This document shows, piece after piece, positions 26,482-33,363 of a stretch of DNA of 64,000 nucleotides. The stretch spans positions 1,428,501-1,492,500 of the forward strand of contig NZ_JAFEJA010000002.1 in the NCBI RefSeq assembly GCF_016919245.1. Reading direction: 5' to 3'. A model generated the notes under the pieces. That model made no database searches. It was given only the letters and a program-made list of their open reading frames with translations, and was not told the DNA's origin. The stretch's first letter is position 1, and each line of letters starts with the position of its first letter. Both the position numbers and the translations under genes were made by a program. This stretch comes from Streptomyces zhihengii (lineage in GTDB: Bacteria > Actinomycetota > Actinomycetes > Streptomycetales > Streptomycetaceae).

Positions 26482-27651
26482 TCAGCCGTTCCGCAGGTCG
26501 GTCACGAGATCGCGGGGCAGCCCGTGGGTGTCGTGGAGGTAGCGCAGGTCCTCCTCGTCCAGCGGGCCCCGGAAGCGCGGACGGGCCAGCACCTGCCGGC
26601 CGCGCTCCAGCAGCCGCCGGAAGCGCCGCTCCTCGTCGTCCAGCATCCGGCGCACCTCCTCGGGGCTCCCGTCCTGCCGGAAGCGGTCCAGGGTGTGCTC
26701 CACCAGCTCCTTCGGCAGGTCGCCGAGTCCGCGTGAGAAATCGTCCCGCCGGAGCACCGTGAGCACCCGCCGCACCAGCCGGCGCAGCACGTAGCCGCGC
26801 CCGGTGGCGGCCGGGCGCACCCCGTCGGCCGTCATCACCACGGCCGACCGCAGATGGTCGCAGACCAGCCGCAGCGACGGCACGTCCAGGCCGGGCCACA
26901 GCAGCGGCACCTCCCGGAGCCAGGGGGCGAACACATCGCACTCGAACACCGAGGCGCGGCCCTGGAGCACGGCGGCGAGGCGTTCGAGACCGAGCCCGGT
27001 GTCGATGCTGCGCAGGGGCAGCGGCACCAGCGAGCCGTCGTCGAGCCGCCGGTGACGCATCATCACGTGGTTCCACACCTCCACCCAGCGGTCGTCGCCC
27101 GTGGGGGTGGACTCGGGAGGGGTGTCGCCGGTCCACAGGAAGATCTCCGAATCGGGCCCGCAGGGGCCGGTCGGCCCGTTGTCCCACCAGTTGTCCCCGG
27201 TGGTGTGCTCCACCGGCACCCCGAGTTCCTCCCAGAGCTCCTGCGAGGCGGTGTCCGGCCCCACCTGCCCGTCGCCGCCGAACACCGTGGCGTGCAGCAG
27301 CCGGTGCGGGACGCCGAAGCCCTCGGTGAGCAGCCCGTGGGCCCAGCGCAGACTGACCGGCCCCTCGTAGTCGCCGAGCGACCAGCTCCCGAGCATCTCG
27401 AAGACGGTGAGATGGGTCGGGTCGCCGACCTCCTCCAGGTCGGTCGTGCGCAGACACCGCTGCACACCGGCCAGCCGGGTGCCGAGCGGATGCGGGCGCC
27501 CCGTCAGGTACTCGGTGAGCGGGTGCATGCCCGAGGTGGTGAACAGCACCGGGTCGCCCGGCGGCCGTACCAGTGTCGAGCCGTCGATCAGGGCGTGTCC
27601 GCGTTCCTCGTAGTACGACGTGAACGTGCGGACGACGGTCTCGGTGTCCAT
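26482..27651 (-). CDS. Stand-alone alanyl-tRNA synthetase-like catalytic protein
   Basis: A 389-aa class II aminoacyl-tRNA synthetase-like protein corresponding to the aminoacylation core plus the tRNA-recognition region of AlaRS. Present: 'YYEERGHALIDGSTLV', motif 2-like 'QRCLRTTDLEEVGDPTHLTVFEMLGSWSLGDY' (given here in parts: QRCLRTTDLEEVG, HLTVFEMLGSWSLGDY), 'NWWDNGPTGPCGPDSEIF', 'VWNHVMM' and motif 3 'DTGLGLERLAAVLQG' (about 218-232). The editing (HxxxH) and C-Ala domains are absent; full AlaRS is about 880 aa. GAAGGAG precedes ATG. A Ala-rich mini-ORF and a hairpin lie upstream. Possible roles: aminoacylation of a special acceptor or alanyl-adenylate supply; a true housekeeping AlaRS must be elsewhere. 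Confidence 0.88.
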   Translation of the reverse strand: MDTETVVRTFTSYYEERGHALIDGSTLVRPPGDPVLFTTSGMHPLTEYLTGRPHPLGTRLAGVQRCLRTTDLEEVGDPTHLTVFEMLGSWSLGDYEGPVSLRWAHGLLTEGFGVPHRLLHATVFGGDGQVGPDTASQELWEELGVPVEHTTGDNWWDNGPTGPCGPDSEIFLWTGDTPPESTPTGDDRWVEVWNHVMMRHRRLDDGSLVPLPLRSIDTGLGLERLAAVLQGRASVFECDVFAPWLREVPLLWPGLDVPSLRLVCDHLRSAVVMTADGVRPAATGRGYVLRRLVRRVLTVLRRDDFSRGLGDLPKELVEHTLDRFRQDGSPEEVRRMLDDEERRFRRLLERGRQVLARPRFRGPLDEEDLRYLHDTHGLPRDLVTDLRNG

Positions 27652-27729
27652 GGTGGCTCCTTCGCGTCACAGCGGTCGGGCGCCGGACAACGGTCCGTGT
27701 CACCGGAACCGGGCGAGGAGGCCACGGAA

Positions 27730-27760
27730 CCACCGGCGGACCGTTTCCGGTCGCCGGTGG
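27730..27760 (-). terminator. Possible attenuator hairpin upstream of the AlaRS-like gene
   Basis: On the minus strand CCACCGGC-GACCG, loop GAAA, CGGTC-(bulged C)-GCCGGTGG forms a 13-bp stem closed by a GNRA tetraloop. It lies between the Ala-rich mini-ORF (27841-27773) and the AlaRS-like start (27651). Confidence 0.45.
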
Positions 27761-27772
27761 GGTGGGGGTACG

Positions 27773-27841
27773 TCAGACGGCGGCGGCCGGCGAGCTGGTC
27801 GCTCGCGCGGTCGCGGTGATGCGTGGGCCGGTGACGTTCAT
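27773..27841 (-). CDS. Possible Ala-rich leader peptide (22 aa)
   Basis: ATG at 27841 lies 7 nt after a TATCCT -10 element, so it would be a leaderless start. The 22-aa frame (MNVTGPRITATARATSSP then AAAV) has six Ala, three consecutive near the end. Downstream come a strong hairpin and the AlaRS-like gene, the layout of translational attenuation by charged tRNA-Ala. High-GC DNA favours Ala codons, so this may be chance. Confidence 0.35.
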   Translation of the reverse strand: MNVTGPRITATARATSSPAAAV

Positions 27842-27848
27842 ACCGCCG

Positions 27849-27877
27849 AGGATAGCGCCGCGGCCCGGGCGGGTCAC
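27849..27877 (-). promoter_or_regulatory. Promoter upstream of the AlaRS-like gene
   Basis: Minus strand GTGACC (27877-27872), 17-bp spacer, TATCCT (27854-27849). The predicted +1 coincides with the ATG of the 22-codon mini-ORF. Confidence 0.55.
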
Positions 27878-28065
27878 CCGGATTTCCGCCCGGACCACAC
27901 GACGGCCTGGGCCACGACCACCCGCTGCCCGTCGAAGGTGACCGCCGGCCCCTCGTGGAGCCGGTAGCCCAGCTCCAGTGCCTCGCTCACCCGGTGGCAG
28001 AACGCCGAGTCGTCCGGGCCGGTCAGGACGCGGTAGACGGGCAGCCCGTCCGGAGGTGTCGTCAT
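27874..28065 (-). CDS. DUF1737 domain protein
   Basis: A 63-aa protein matching DUF1737: 'YRVLTGPDDSAFCHRVSEALELGYRLHEGPAVTF', then 'VVVAQAVVW'. These small proteins are widespread in bacteria and uncharacterised. ATG at 28065; Shine-Dalgarno weak. It follows the reductase gene (ends 28078) by 12 bp on the same strand and may be cotranscribed with it. Its 3' end overlaps the -35 of the AlaRS-like promoter. Confidence 0.85.
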   Translation of the reverse strand: MTTPPDGLPVYRVLTGPDDSAFCHRVSEALELGYRLHEGPAVTFDGQRVVVAQAVVWSGRKSG

Positions 28066-28077
28066 ACGGCGACCCTG

Positions 28078-29127
28078 TCACACCCCGTCCGCGCCCCCGC
28101 CGGCCAGGTCTGTGGTCAGGTGCGCGGAGAGCGCGCCGAGGAAGGCGGGGGCGTCGAAGAGCTCCCCCGCCGAGCGGACGCCCGCCGCCCCGGCCCCGCC
28201 CGCGAGGACACGTGCCACCGCCTCCACCGCCAGCGGCGCGCTGACCGCGTAGATGTCCCGCCCGCTCGCCGCCGCCCGCCGCTCGGCGCCGCCGCGCCGG
28301 ACCACGACGTCCACGGTGAACGTCTGCGCCGAACGCCCCCGTTCGTCGGCCGCCACGGGCGCCGGGGTGCCGGGGGCCGACAGGTCGCCGACGGCCTCGG
28401 CGGTCATCCAGGTGCGCACCTCCGGGACGTCCAGATGCCGGGGGAGGGTCACCACATCGGCCATGGTCATCTCGCGCAGGGTGCGCGTGTCCTCGCCGGG
28501 GAAGGTCCACTCCCGGGTCGCGGGGGCCGCGTCCCCGTACTCCAGACGTCCGCCCGTCCAGCGGACCCCCCGGCCGCCGCGCCGCTCGCGGGAGACCGCG
28601 CCGGCCGACCGGGTCCCGGCCGTCGGGTGCCAGTCGCTCAGGCCGTAGGCGACATGCACCTCGTCGGCCGACGCCCAGTCGCCCATCGCGGCGGTCGCCA
28701 GCAGGTCGCCCAGGCCGCCGAAGAACGCCATCGCGGGGACCACCACCACGCCTGCCTCGCGGGCCCGCTCGCCGAAGTGCGCGAACGTGTCCGCGTTGGC
28801 CTCGATCTCGGCCGCCACGTCCACGTAGGGGATGCCCGCGCGCAGCGCCGCCTCGATCAGCGGGGCCGCCGTCGTGGCGAACGGTCCCGCGCAGTTGACG
28901 ACGGCCGCCGCGCCGGCGAGCGCGCGGTCCAGCGAGGCCGGGTCGTCCACCGACGCGGGCCGCACGGATTCCGGGGCCGCGCCGGCGGAACCGGCCAGTT
29001 CCTCCAGCCTCGCCGCGTCCCGGCCGGACAGCAGCGGCAGGAAGCCGCGGTCCCGCAGTTCCGCCACCACGAACCGCCCCGTGTGCCCGTACGCCCCGAA
29101 CACCGCGACCGTCTGACCCGCGCTCAT
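28078..29127 (-). CDS. Saccharopine dehydrogenase-like NAD(P)-binding reductase
   Basis: A 349-aa protein of the saccharopine dehydrogenase/trans-acting enoyl reductase family. The Rossmann motif is 'VAVFGAYGHTGRFVVAEL' (GxxGxTG, residues 7-14), followed by 'PLLSGRDAARLEEL', 'VVNCAGPF' and 'YVDVAAE'. ATG at 29127 follows AAGGAG. Substrate unknown: family members act on lysine intermediates, polyketides or membrane lipids. It is divergent from a GlxA-type regulator and may be its target. Confidence 0.85.
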   Translation of the reverse strand: MSAGQTVAVFGAYGHTGRFVVAELRDRGFLPLLSGRDAARLEELAGSAGAAPESVRPASVDDPASLDRALAGAAAVVNCAGPFATTAAPLIEAALRAGIPYVDVAAEIEANADTFAHFGERAREAGVVVVPAMAFFGGLGDLLATAAMGDWASADEVHVAYGLSDWHPTAGTRSAGAVSRERRGGRGVRWTGGRLEYGDAAPATREWTFPGEDTRTLREMTMADVVTLPRHLDVPEVRTWMTAEAVGDLSAPGTPAPVAADERGRSAQTFTVDVVVRRGGAERRAAASGRDIYAVSAPLAVEAVARVLAGGAGAAGVRSAGELFDAPAFLGALSAHLTTDLAGGGADGV

Positions 29128-29206
29128 GACCTGCTCCTTCTCGTGTTCCGTCGTTCCGTCGATCCGCTGCTGAACATCCTGGCCGGACGGCCGGCTCCGG
29201 CGTGAG

Positions 29207-29241
29207 TGTCCGGAACGACATGACCCGTACACTTCCGGACA
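29207..29241. promoter_or_regulatory. Inverted repeat at the GlxA-type regulator promoter
   Basis: TGTCCGGAA (29207-29215) and TTCCGGACA (29233-29241) are perfect 9-bp arms 26 bp apart, spanning the -35 to +1 region of the regulator gene. TACACT at 29228-29233 could be its -10. Likely an autoregulatory or divergent operator. Confidence 0.6.
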
Positions 29242-30197
29242 TGACCACTGTCGCGCTGGCCCTCACCGAGGGGATGCTCCACTTCGAACTCGCCGTGGCC
29301 TACGAGGTGTTCGGAGGCGTCCCGGACGGTGTGGACGTGCCCTGGTACGACGTCGTCCTGTGCGGCCCCGGCACCGTGCGCGCCGGGCGCTTCGGCCTGG
29401 AGCCCGACGCCGGCCTGGACCGGCTGCGGGAGGCGGACACCGTGATCGTGCCGGGCTGGGCCGATGTCGACCGCCCGCCGCCCGCCGACCTGGTCGACGC
29501 GGTGCGCGCGGCGCACCACGCGGGCGCGCGGGTGGCCTCGCTGTGCACCGGCGCGTTCGTCCTCGCCGCGGCCGGCCTCCTGGACGGTCTGCGGGCGACC
29601 ACCCACTGGGCCCACACCGACGTGCTGGCCGCCCGCCACCCCCGGGTGGAGGTCGACCCGGACGTCCTCTACGTGGACAACGGCACCGTCCTCACCTCGG
29701 CGGGCAAGGCCGCCGCGCTCGATCTCTGCCTCCACCTGGTCCGCCTCGACCACGGCTCGTCCGTCGCCAACGCCGCCGCCCGCCGGCTGGTCGTCCCGCC
29801 CCACCGGGCGGGCGGCCAGGCCCAGTTCGTGACCACGCCCGTCCCCGAGCGGGACTCCCATCCGCTCACCGCGCTCTTCCCCTGGGTGCTGGCCCGCCTC
29901 GATCAGCCGCTGAGCGTGGAGGACCTCGCGCGCCGCGCCCGGATGAGTTCGCGCACCCTCGGCCGCCACTTCCGGGCCGCCACCGGGACCACCCCGCTCC
30001 AGTGGCTGCTGACCCAGCGCATCCGCCGCGCCCAGGAACTGCTGGAGACCACCGACCAGAGCGTGGACGCCGTCGCGGCCGCCACCGGGATGGGCACCGC
30101 CACGACCCTGCGCCGGCACTTCCACCGGACCGTCGGCGTCCCGCCGGACACCTACCGCCGGACCTTCCGCACCGGCCCGGCCGCCCCCGGTTCCTGA
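29241..30197 (+). CDS. GlxA/AraC family transcriptional regulator
   Basis: A 318-aa regulator with an N-terminal DJ-1/PfpI-like domain (about residues 3-175; 'ASLCTGAFVLAAAGLLDGLRATTHW' includes the nucleophile-elbow-like Cys) and a C-terminal AraC-type double HTH (about 210-310; 'EDLARRARMSSRTLGRHFRAATGTTPLQWL' in part, and 'VAAATGMGTATTLRRHF'). ATG 29241 is 7 nt after a TACACT -10, indicating a leaderless message. An earlier ATG at 29220 would add 7 residues. Divergent from the saccharopine dehydrogenase-like gene; a large inverted repeat covers the promoter. Confidence 0.9.
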   Translation: MTTVALALTEGMLHFELAVAYEVFGGVPDGVDVPWYDVVLCGPGTVRAGRFGLEPDAGLDRLREADTVIVPGWADVDRPPPADLVDAVRAAHHAGARVASLCTGAFVLAAAGLLDGLRATTHWAHTDVLAARHPRVEVDPDVLYVDNGTVLTSAGKAAALDLCLHLVRLDHGSSVANAAARRLVVPPHRAGGQAQFVTTPVPERDSHPLTALFPWVLARLDQPLSVEDLARRARMSSRTLGRHFRAATGTTPLQWLLTQRIRRAQELLETTDQSVDAVAAATGMGTATTLRRHFHRTVGVPPDTYRRTFRTGPAAPGS

Positions 30198-30508
30198 CCC
30201 GGCCGCCCGTCCGGCCCCCGACCCGGCCGGTAGCGGCGTCCGGACGCCGGACGCCGGACGCCGGACGTCGGACGTCGGCCGCCGGATGTCCGCCGGATGT
30301 CCGAAAACCTTTGTCCATCCGGTGGAAGAAGTTGGTGATTCCCGTGTCGAAGGGCTTACGCGGCACACCCCCGGCGCGCTAACTTCCCAACGGGCCAGGC
30401 AGGTTGACCACCACCCGGCCCGCACACCGGCGTGACGGCGCACGCCCGAGTTCTCCCCGGCGGATCCGCAGTGGACCCGTCGGCACCCCCCACCCCTGGG
30501 AGACTTCC
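30198..30508. other. 311-bp intergenic region with heptamer repeats
   Basis: From 30240 four perfect CCGGACG heptamers are followed by TCGGACG variants (to about 30281) and two CCGCCGGATGT units (to about 30303), a slippage-type microsatellite just after the regulator gene. The rest (30304-30508) probably holds the promoter of the secreted dehydrogenase-like gene, but I cannot place a convincing -35/-10. No gene seen. Confidence 0.6.
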
Positions 30509-33343
30509 GTGCGCCACAGATCCCCGCGTGCCCGCAGAGCCGCCGGGGCCACCGCCCTGGCACTCCTCACCGCCCTGCTGGCACCCATCGTCCCCACGGC
30601 ATCGGCGGCGGCCCCCGCCCCCGCCGCGGCCGAGGAGTTCCAGCAGGTCACCCTCGCCAAGGGCGTCGCCGAGACCGGCGAGCCCATGACCATGGCCGTC
30701 CTGCCCGACCGCTCCGTCCTGCACACCTCCCGCGACGGCACCCTGCGGCTCACCGACGCCGCCGGGACCACCAAGGTCGCCGGCCGCCTCGACGTGTACA
30801 GCCACGACGAGGAGGGCCTCCAGGGCATCGGCGTGGACCCCGGCTTCACCGCCAACCGGCACGTGTACCTGTACTACGCGCCCAAGCTCGCCACACCCGG
30901 CGGCGACGCGCCCGGCGACGGGACGGCCGCCGACTTCGCGCCGTTCGACGGCGTCAACCGGCTCTCCCGCTTCACCCTGCGCACCGACGGCACGCTGGAC
31001 ACCGCCAGTGAGAAGACCGTGCTCGACGTCCCCGCCTCCCGCGGCATCTGCTGCCACGTCGGCGGCGACATCGACTTCGACGCCCAGGGGAACCTCTACC
31101 TGACCACCGGCGACGACACCAACCCCTTCGCCTCCGACGGCTACTCGCCGCTCGACGAGCGCGCCTCGCGCAACCCGGCCTTCGACGCCCAGCGCTCCAG
31201 CGGCAACACCAACGACCTGCGCGGCAAGGTGCTGCGCATCAAGGTGGCCGCCGACGGCTCCTACACCGTGCCCGCGGGCAACCTCTTCGCCCCCGGCACG
31301 GCGCGGACCCGCCCGGAGATCTACGCCATGGGCTTTCGCAACCCGTTCCGGATGAGCGTCGACAAGCAGACCGGCACCGTCTACCTCGGCGACTACGGCC
31401 CCGACGCCGGCACCGCGAGCGCCACCCGGGGACCGGCCGGACAGGTCGAGTTCAACCGGATCACCAAGGCGGGCAACTTCGGCTGGCCCTACTGCACCGG
31501 CGACAACGACGCCTACAACGACCACGACTTCGCCACCGGGAGCTCCGGCGCCCGCTTCGACTGCGCGGCACCCCGCAACACCTCGCCGCGCAACACGGGC
31601 CTGACCGAACTGCCGCCCGCGCAGCCCGCCTGGCTGCCGTACGACGGCGACTCGGTGCCCGAGTTCGGCGGCGGATCGGAATCGCCCATGGCCGGACCGG
31701 TCTACCGCTACGACGCCGGCTCGACCTCGGCCGTGAAGTTCCCCCAGAGCTACGACGGCCACTTCTTCGCCGGCGAGTTCGGCCGCAAGTGGATCCGCCG
31801 CGTCGCCCAGGACGGCGCCGGCACGATCCAGTCCATCAGCCCCTTCCCCTGGACCGGCACCCAGGTGATGGACATGGCCTTCGGCCCGGACGGCGCCCTG
31901 TACGTCCTCGACTACGGAACCGGCTACTTCAGCGGCGACCAGAACTCCGCCCTCTACCGCATCGAGCACATCACGGACGGCCGCTCGCCCGTCGCCCAGG
32001 CCGCCGCCGACCGCACCTCGGGCAAGGCGCCGCTCACCGTCGCCTTCTCCTCCGCCGGCTCCGCCGACCCCGACGGCGACACACTGCGCCACGCCTGGCG
32101 CTTCGGCGACGGCGCGACCTCCACCAGCGCCAACCCGAGCCACACGTACACCGCCAACGGCCGCTACACCGCCGAACTGACCGTCACCGACTCCACCGGC
32201 AAACAGGCCACCGCCTCGGTCCAGATCACCGTCGGCAACACCGCGCCGACCGTGAGGCTCGAACTCCCCGCGGACGGCAGCATCATCGACCCCGGCGCGG
32301 CGGTGCCCTTCAAGGTGACGGTGACCGACCCCGAGGACCCCGCCATCGACTGCTCGCGGGTGAAGGTCACCTTCATCATCGGCCACGACAGCCACGGCCA
32401 CCCCCAGACCTCCGCCACCGGATGCTCGGGCACCGTGCAGACCATCGCCGACGGCGAGCACGACCCCAACGCCAACATTTTCGGTGTGTGGGACGCGGAG
32501 TACACCGACGGCGGCGCGGGCGGACAGCCCGCCCTCACCACCCACGACCAGCACATCAGCCAGCCCACCCACCGCCAGGGCGAACACTTCGGCGACTCCT
32601 CCGGCGTCCAGGTGGCCTCGCACGCGACCGCGCACGGCGGCCGGACGGTCGGCTACATCGACAACGGCGACTGGATCTCCTTCCGTCCCTACGCCCTCGG
32701 CAACGCCACCCGCTTCACCGCGCGGGTGTCGTCCGGCGGGGCGGGCGGCACCATCGAGGTACGCGCCGGCTCGCCCACCGGCACCCTGATGGGCACGGTC
32801 GCCGTCCCGGTGACCGGCGGCTGGGAGACCTTCCAGGAGGTCGGCACCCCGCTCACCGACCGGCCCGCCGGCACCACCTCGCTCCACCTCGTCTTCAAGG
32901 GCGGCGCCGGATCGCTGTTCGACCTCGACGACTTCCGCTTCACCGTCTCCGGCGCGCCGCCGGTGTCGTCGGCGGTGACGGGGGTGAACGGCAAGTGCCT
33001 GGACGTGGCGGGCGGTTCGGCCGTCGAGGGCACGCAGGTGCGGTTGTGGTCGTGCAACGGCTCGGCCGCGCAGCGGTGGGAGGTGCCGGGTGACGGGTCG
33101 GTGCGTGCGCTGGGCGGCTGTCTCGACGTGAGCGGCGGTGGTTCGGCGGACGGTACGAAGGTGCAGTGGTGGACGTGCAACGGGACGGGTGCGCAGCGCT
33201 GGGCGGCGCAGCCGGACGGTTCACTGCGCAATCCGCAGTCGGGCAAGTGCCTGGACGCGGAGGGCTCGACCTGGAACGACGGCACCCGGGTCCACCTGTG
33301 GACCTGCCACGACGGACCGAACCAGCGATGGATCCTGCCGTAG
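30509..33343 (+). CDS. Secreted GSDH-like propeller protein with PKD, CBM6 and ricin-type lectin domains
   Basis: A 944-aa secreted protein. Residues 1-34 are a Sec signal peptide (RRAAGATALALLTALLAPIV...SAAA). Residues about 45-485 form a glucose/sorbosone dehydrogenase-like six-bladed propeller ('GLQGIGVDPGFTANRHVYLYY', 'DLRGKVLRIK', 'YAMGFRNPFRM', 'GNFGWPYC'). Then a PKD domain (490-576; 'SADPDGDTLRHAWRFGDG'), an Ig-like linker, a CBM6-type domain (682-812) and a ricin B-type beta-trefoil (815-944) with three QRW motifs. GTG at 30509 follows GGGAG. It is cotranscribed with the ThuA-domain gene 20 bp downstream, which ends in an almost identical lectin domain. Role: extracellular sugar oxidation or polysaccharide breakdown, inferred. 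Confidence 0.9.
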   Translation: MRHRSPRARRAAGATALALLTALLAPIVPTASAAAPAPAAAEEFQQVTLAKGVAETGEPMTMAVLPDRSVLHTSRDGTLRLTDAAGTTKVAGRLDVYSHDEEGLQGIGVDPGFTANRHVYLYYAPKLATPGGDAPGDGTAADFAPFDGVNRLSRFTLRTDGTLDTASEKTVLDVPASRGICCHVGGDIDFDAQGNLYLTTGDDTNPFASDGYSPLDERASRNPAFDAQRSSGNTNDLRGKVLRIKVAADGSYTVPAGNLFAPGTARTRPEIYAMGFRNPFRMSVDKQTGTVYLGDYGPDAGTASATRGPAGQVEFNRITKAGNFGWPYCTGDNDAYNDHDFATGSSGARFDCAAPRNTSPRNTGLTELPPAQPAWLPYDGDSVPEFGGGSESPMAGPVYRYDAGSTSAVKFPQSYDGHFFAGEFGRKWIRRVAQDGAGTIQSISPFPWTGTQVMDMAFGPDGALYVLDYGTGYFSGDQNSALYRIEHITDGRSPVAQAAADRTSGKAPLTVAFSSAGSADPDGDTLRHAWRFGDGATSTSANPSHTYTANGRYTAELTVTDSTGKQATASVQITVGNTAPTVRLELPADGSIIDPGAAVPFKVTVTDPEDPAIDCSRVKVTFIIGHDSHGHPQTSATGCSGTVQTIADGEHDPNANIFGVWDAEYTDGGAGGQPALTTHDQHISQPTHRQGEHFGDSSGVQVASHATAHGGRTVGYIDNGDWISFRPYALGNATRFTARVSSGGAGGTIEVRAGSPTGTLMGTVAVPVTGGWETFQEVGTPLTDRPAGTTSLHLVFKGGAGSLFDLDDFRFTVSGAPPVSSAVTGVNGKCLDVAGGSAVEGTQVRLWSCNGSAAQRWEVPGDGSVRALGGCLDVSGGGSADGTKVQWWTCNGTGAQRWAAQPDGSLRNPQSGKCLDAEGSTWNDGTRVHLWTCHDGPNQRWILP
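32951..33343 (+). repeat. Lectin-domain coding repeat, copy 1
   Basis: 393 bp encoding the terminal ricin-type domain, aligned without gaps to 34813-35205 at an offset of 1862 bp. I count about 18 mismatches (about 95% identity), with 160 bp (33063-33222) fully identical. Confidence 0.95.
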
Positions 33344-33363
33344 CAGGAAGGAGGCGACACACG

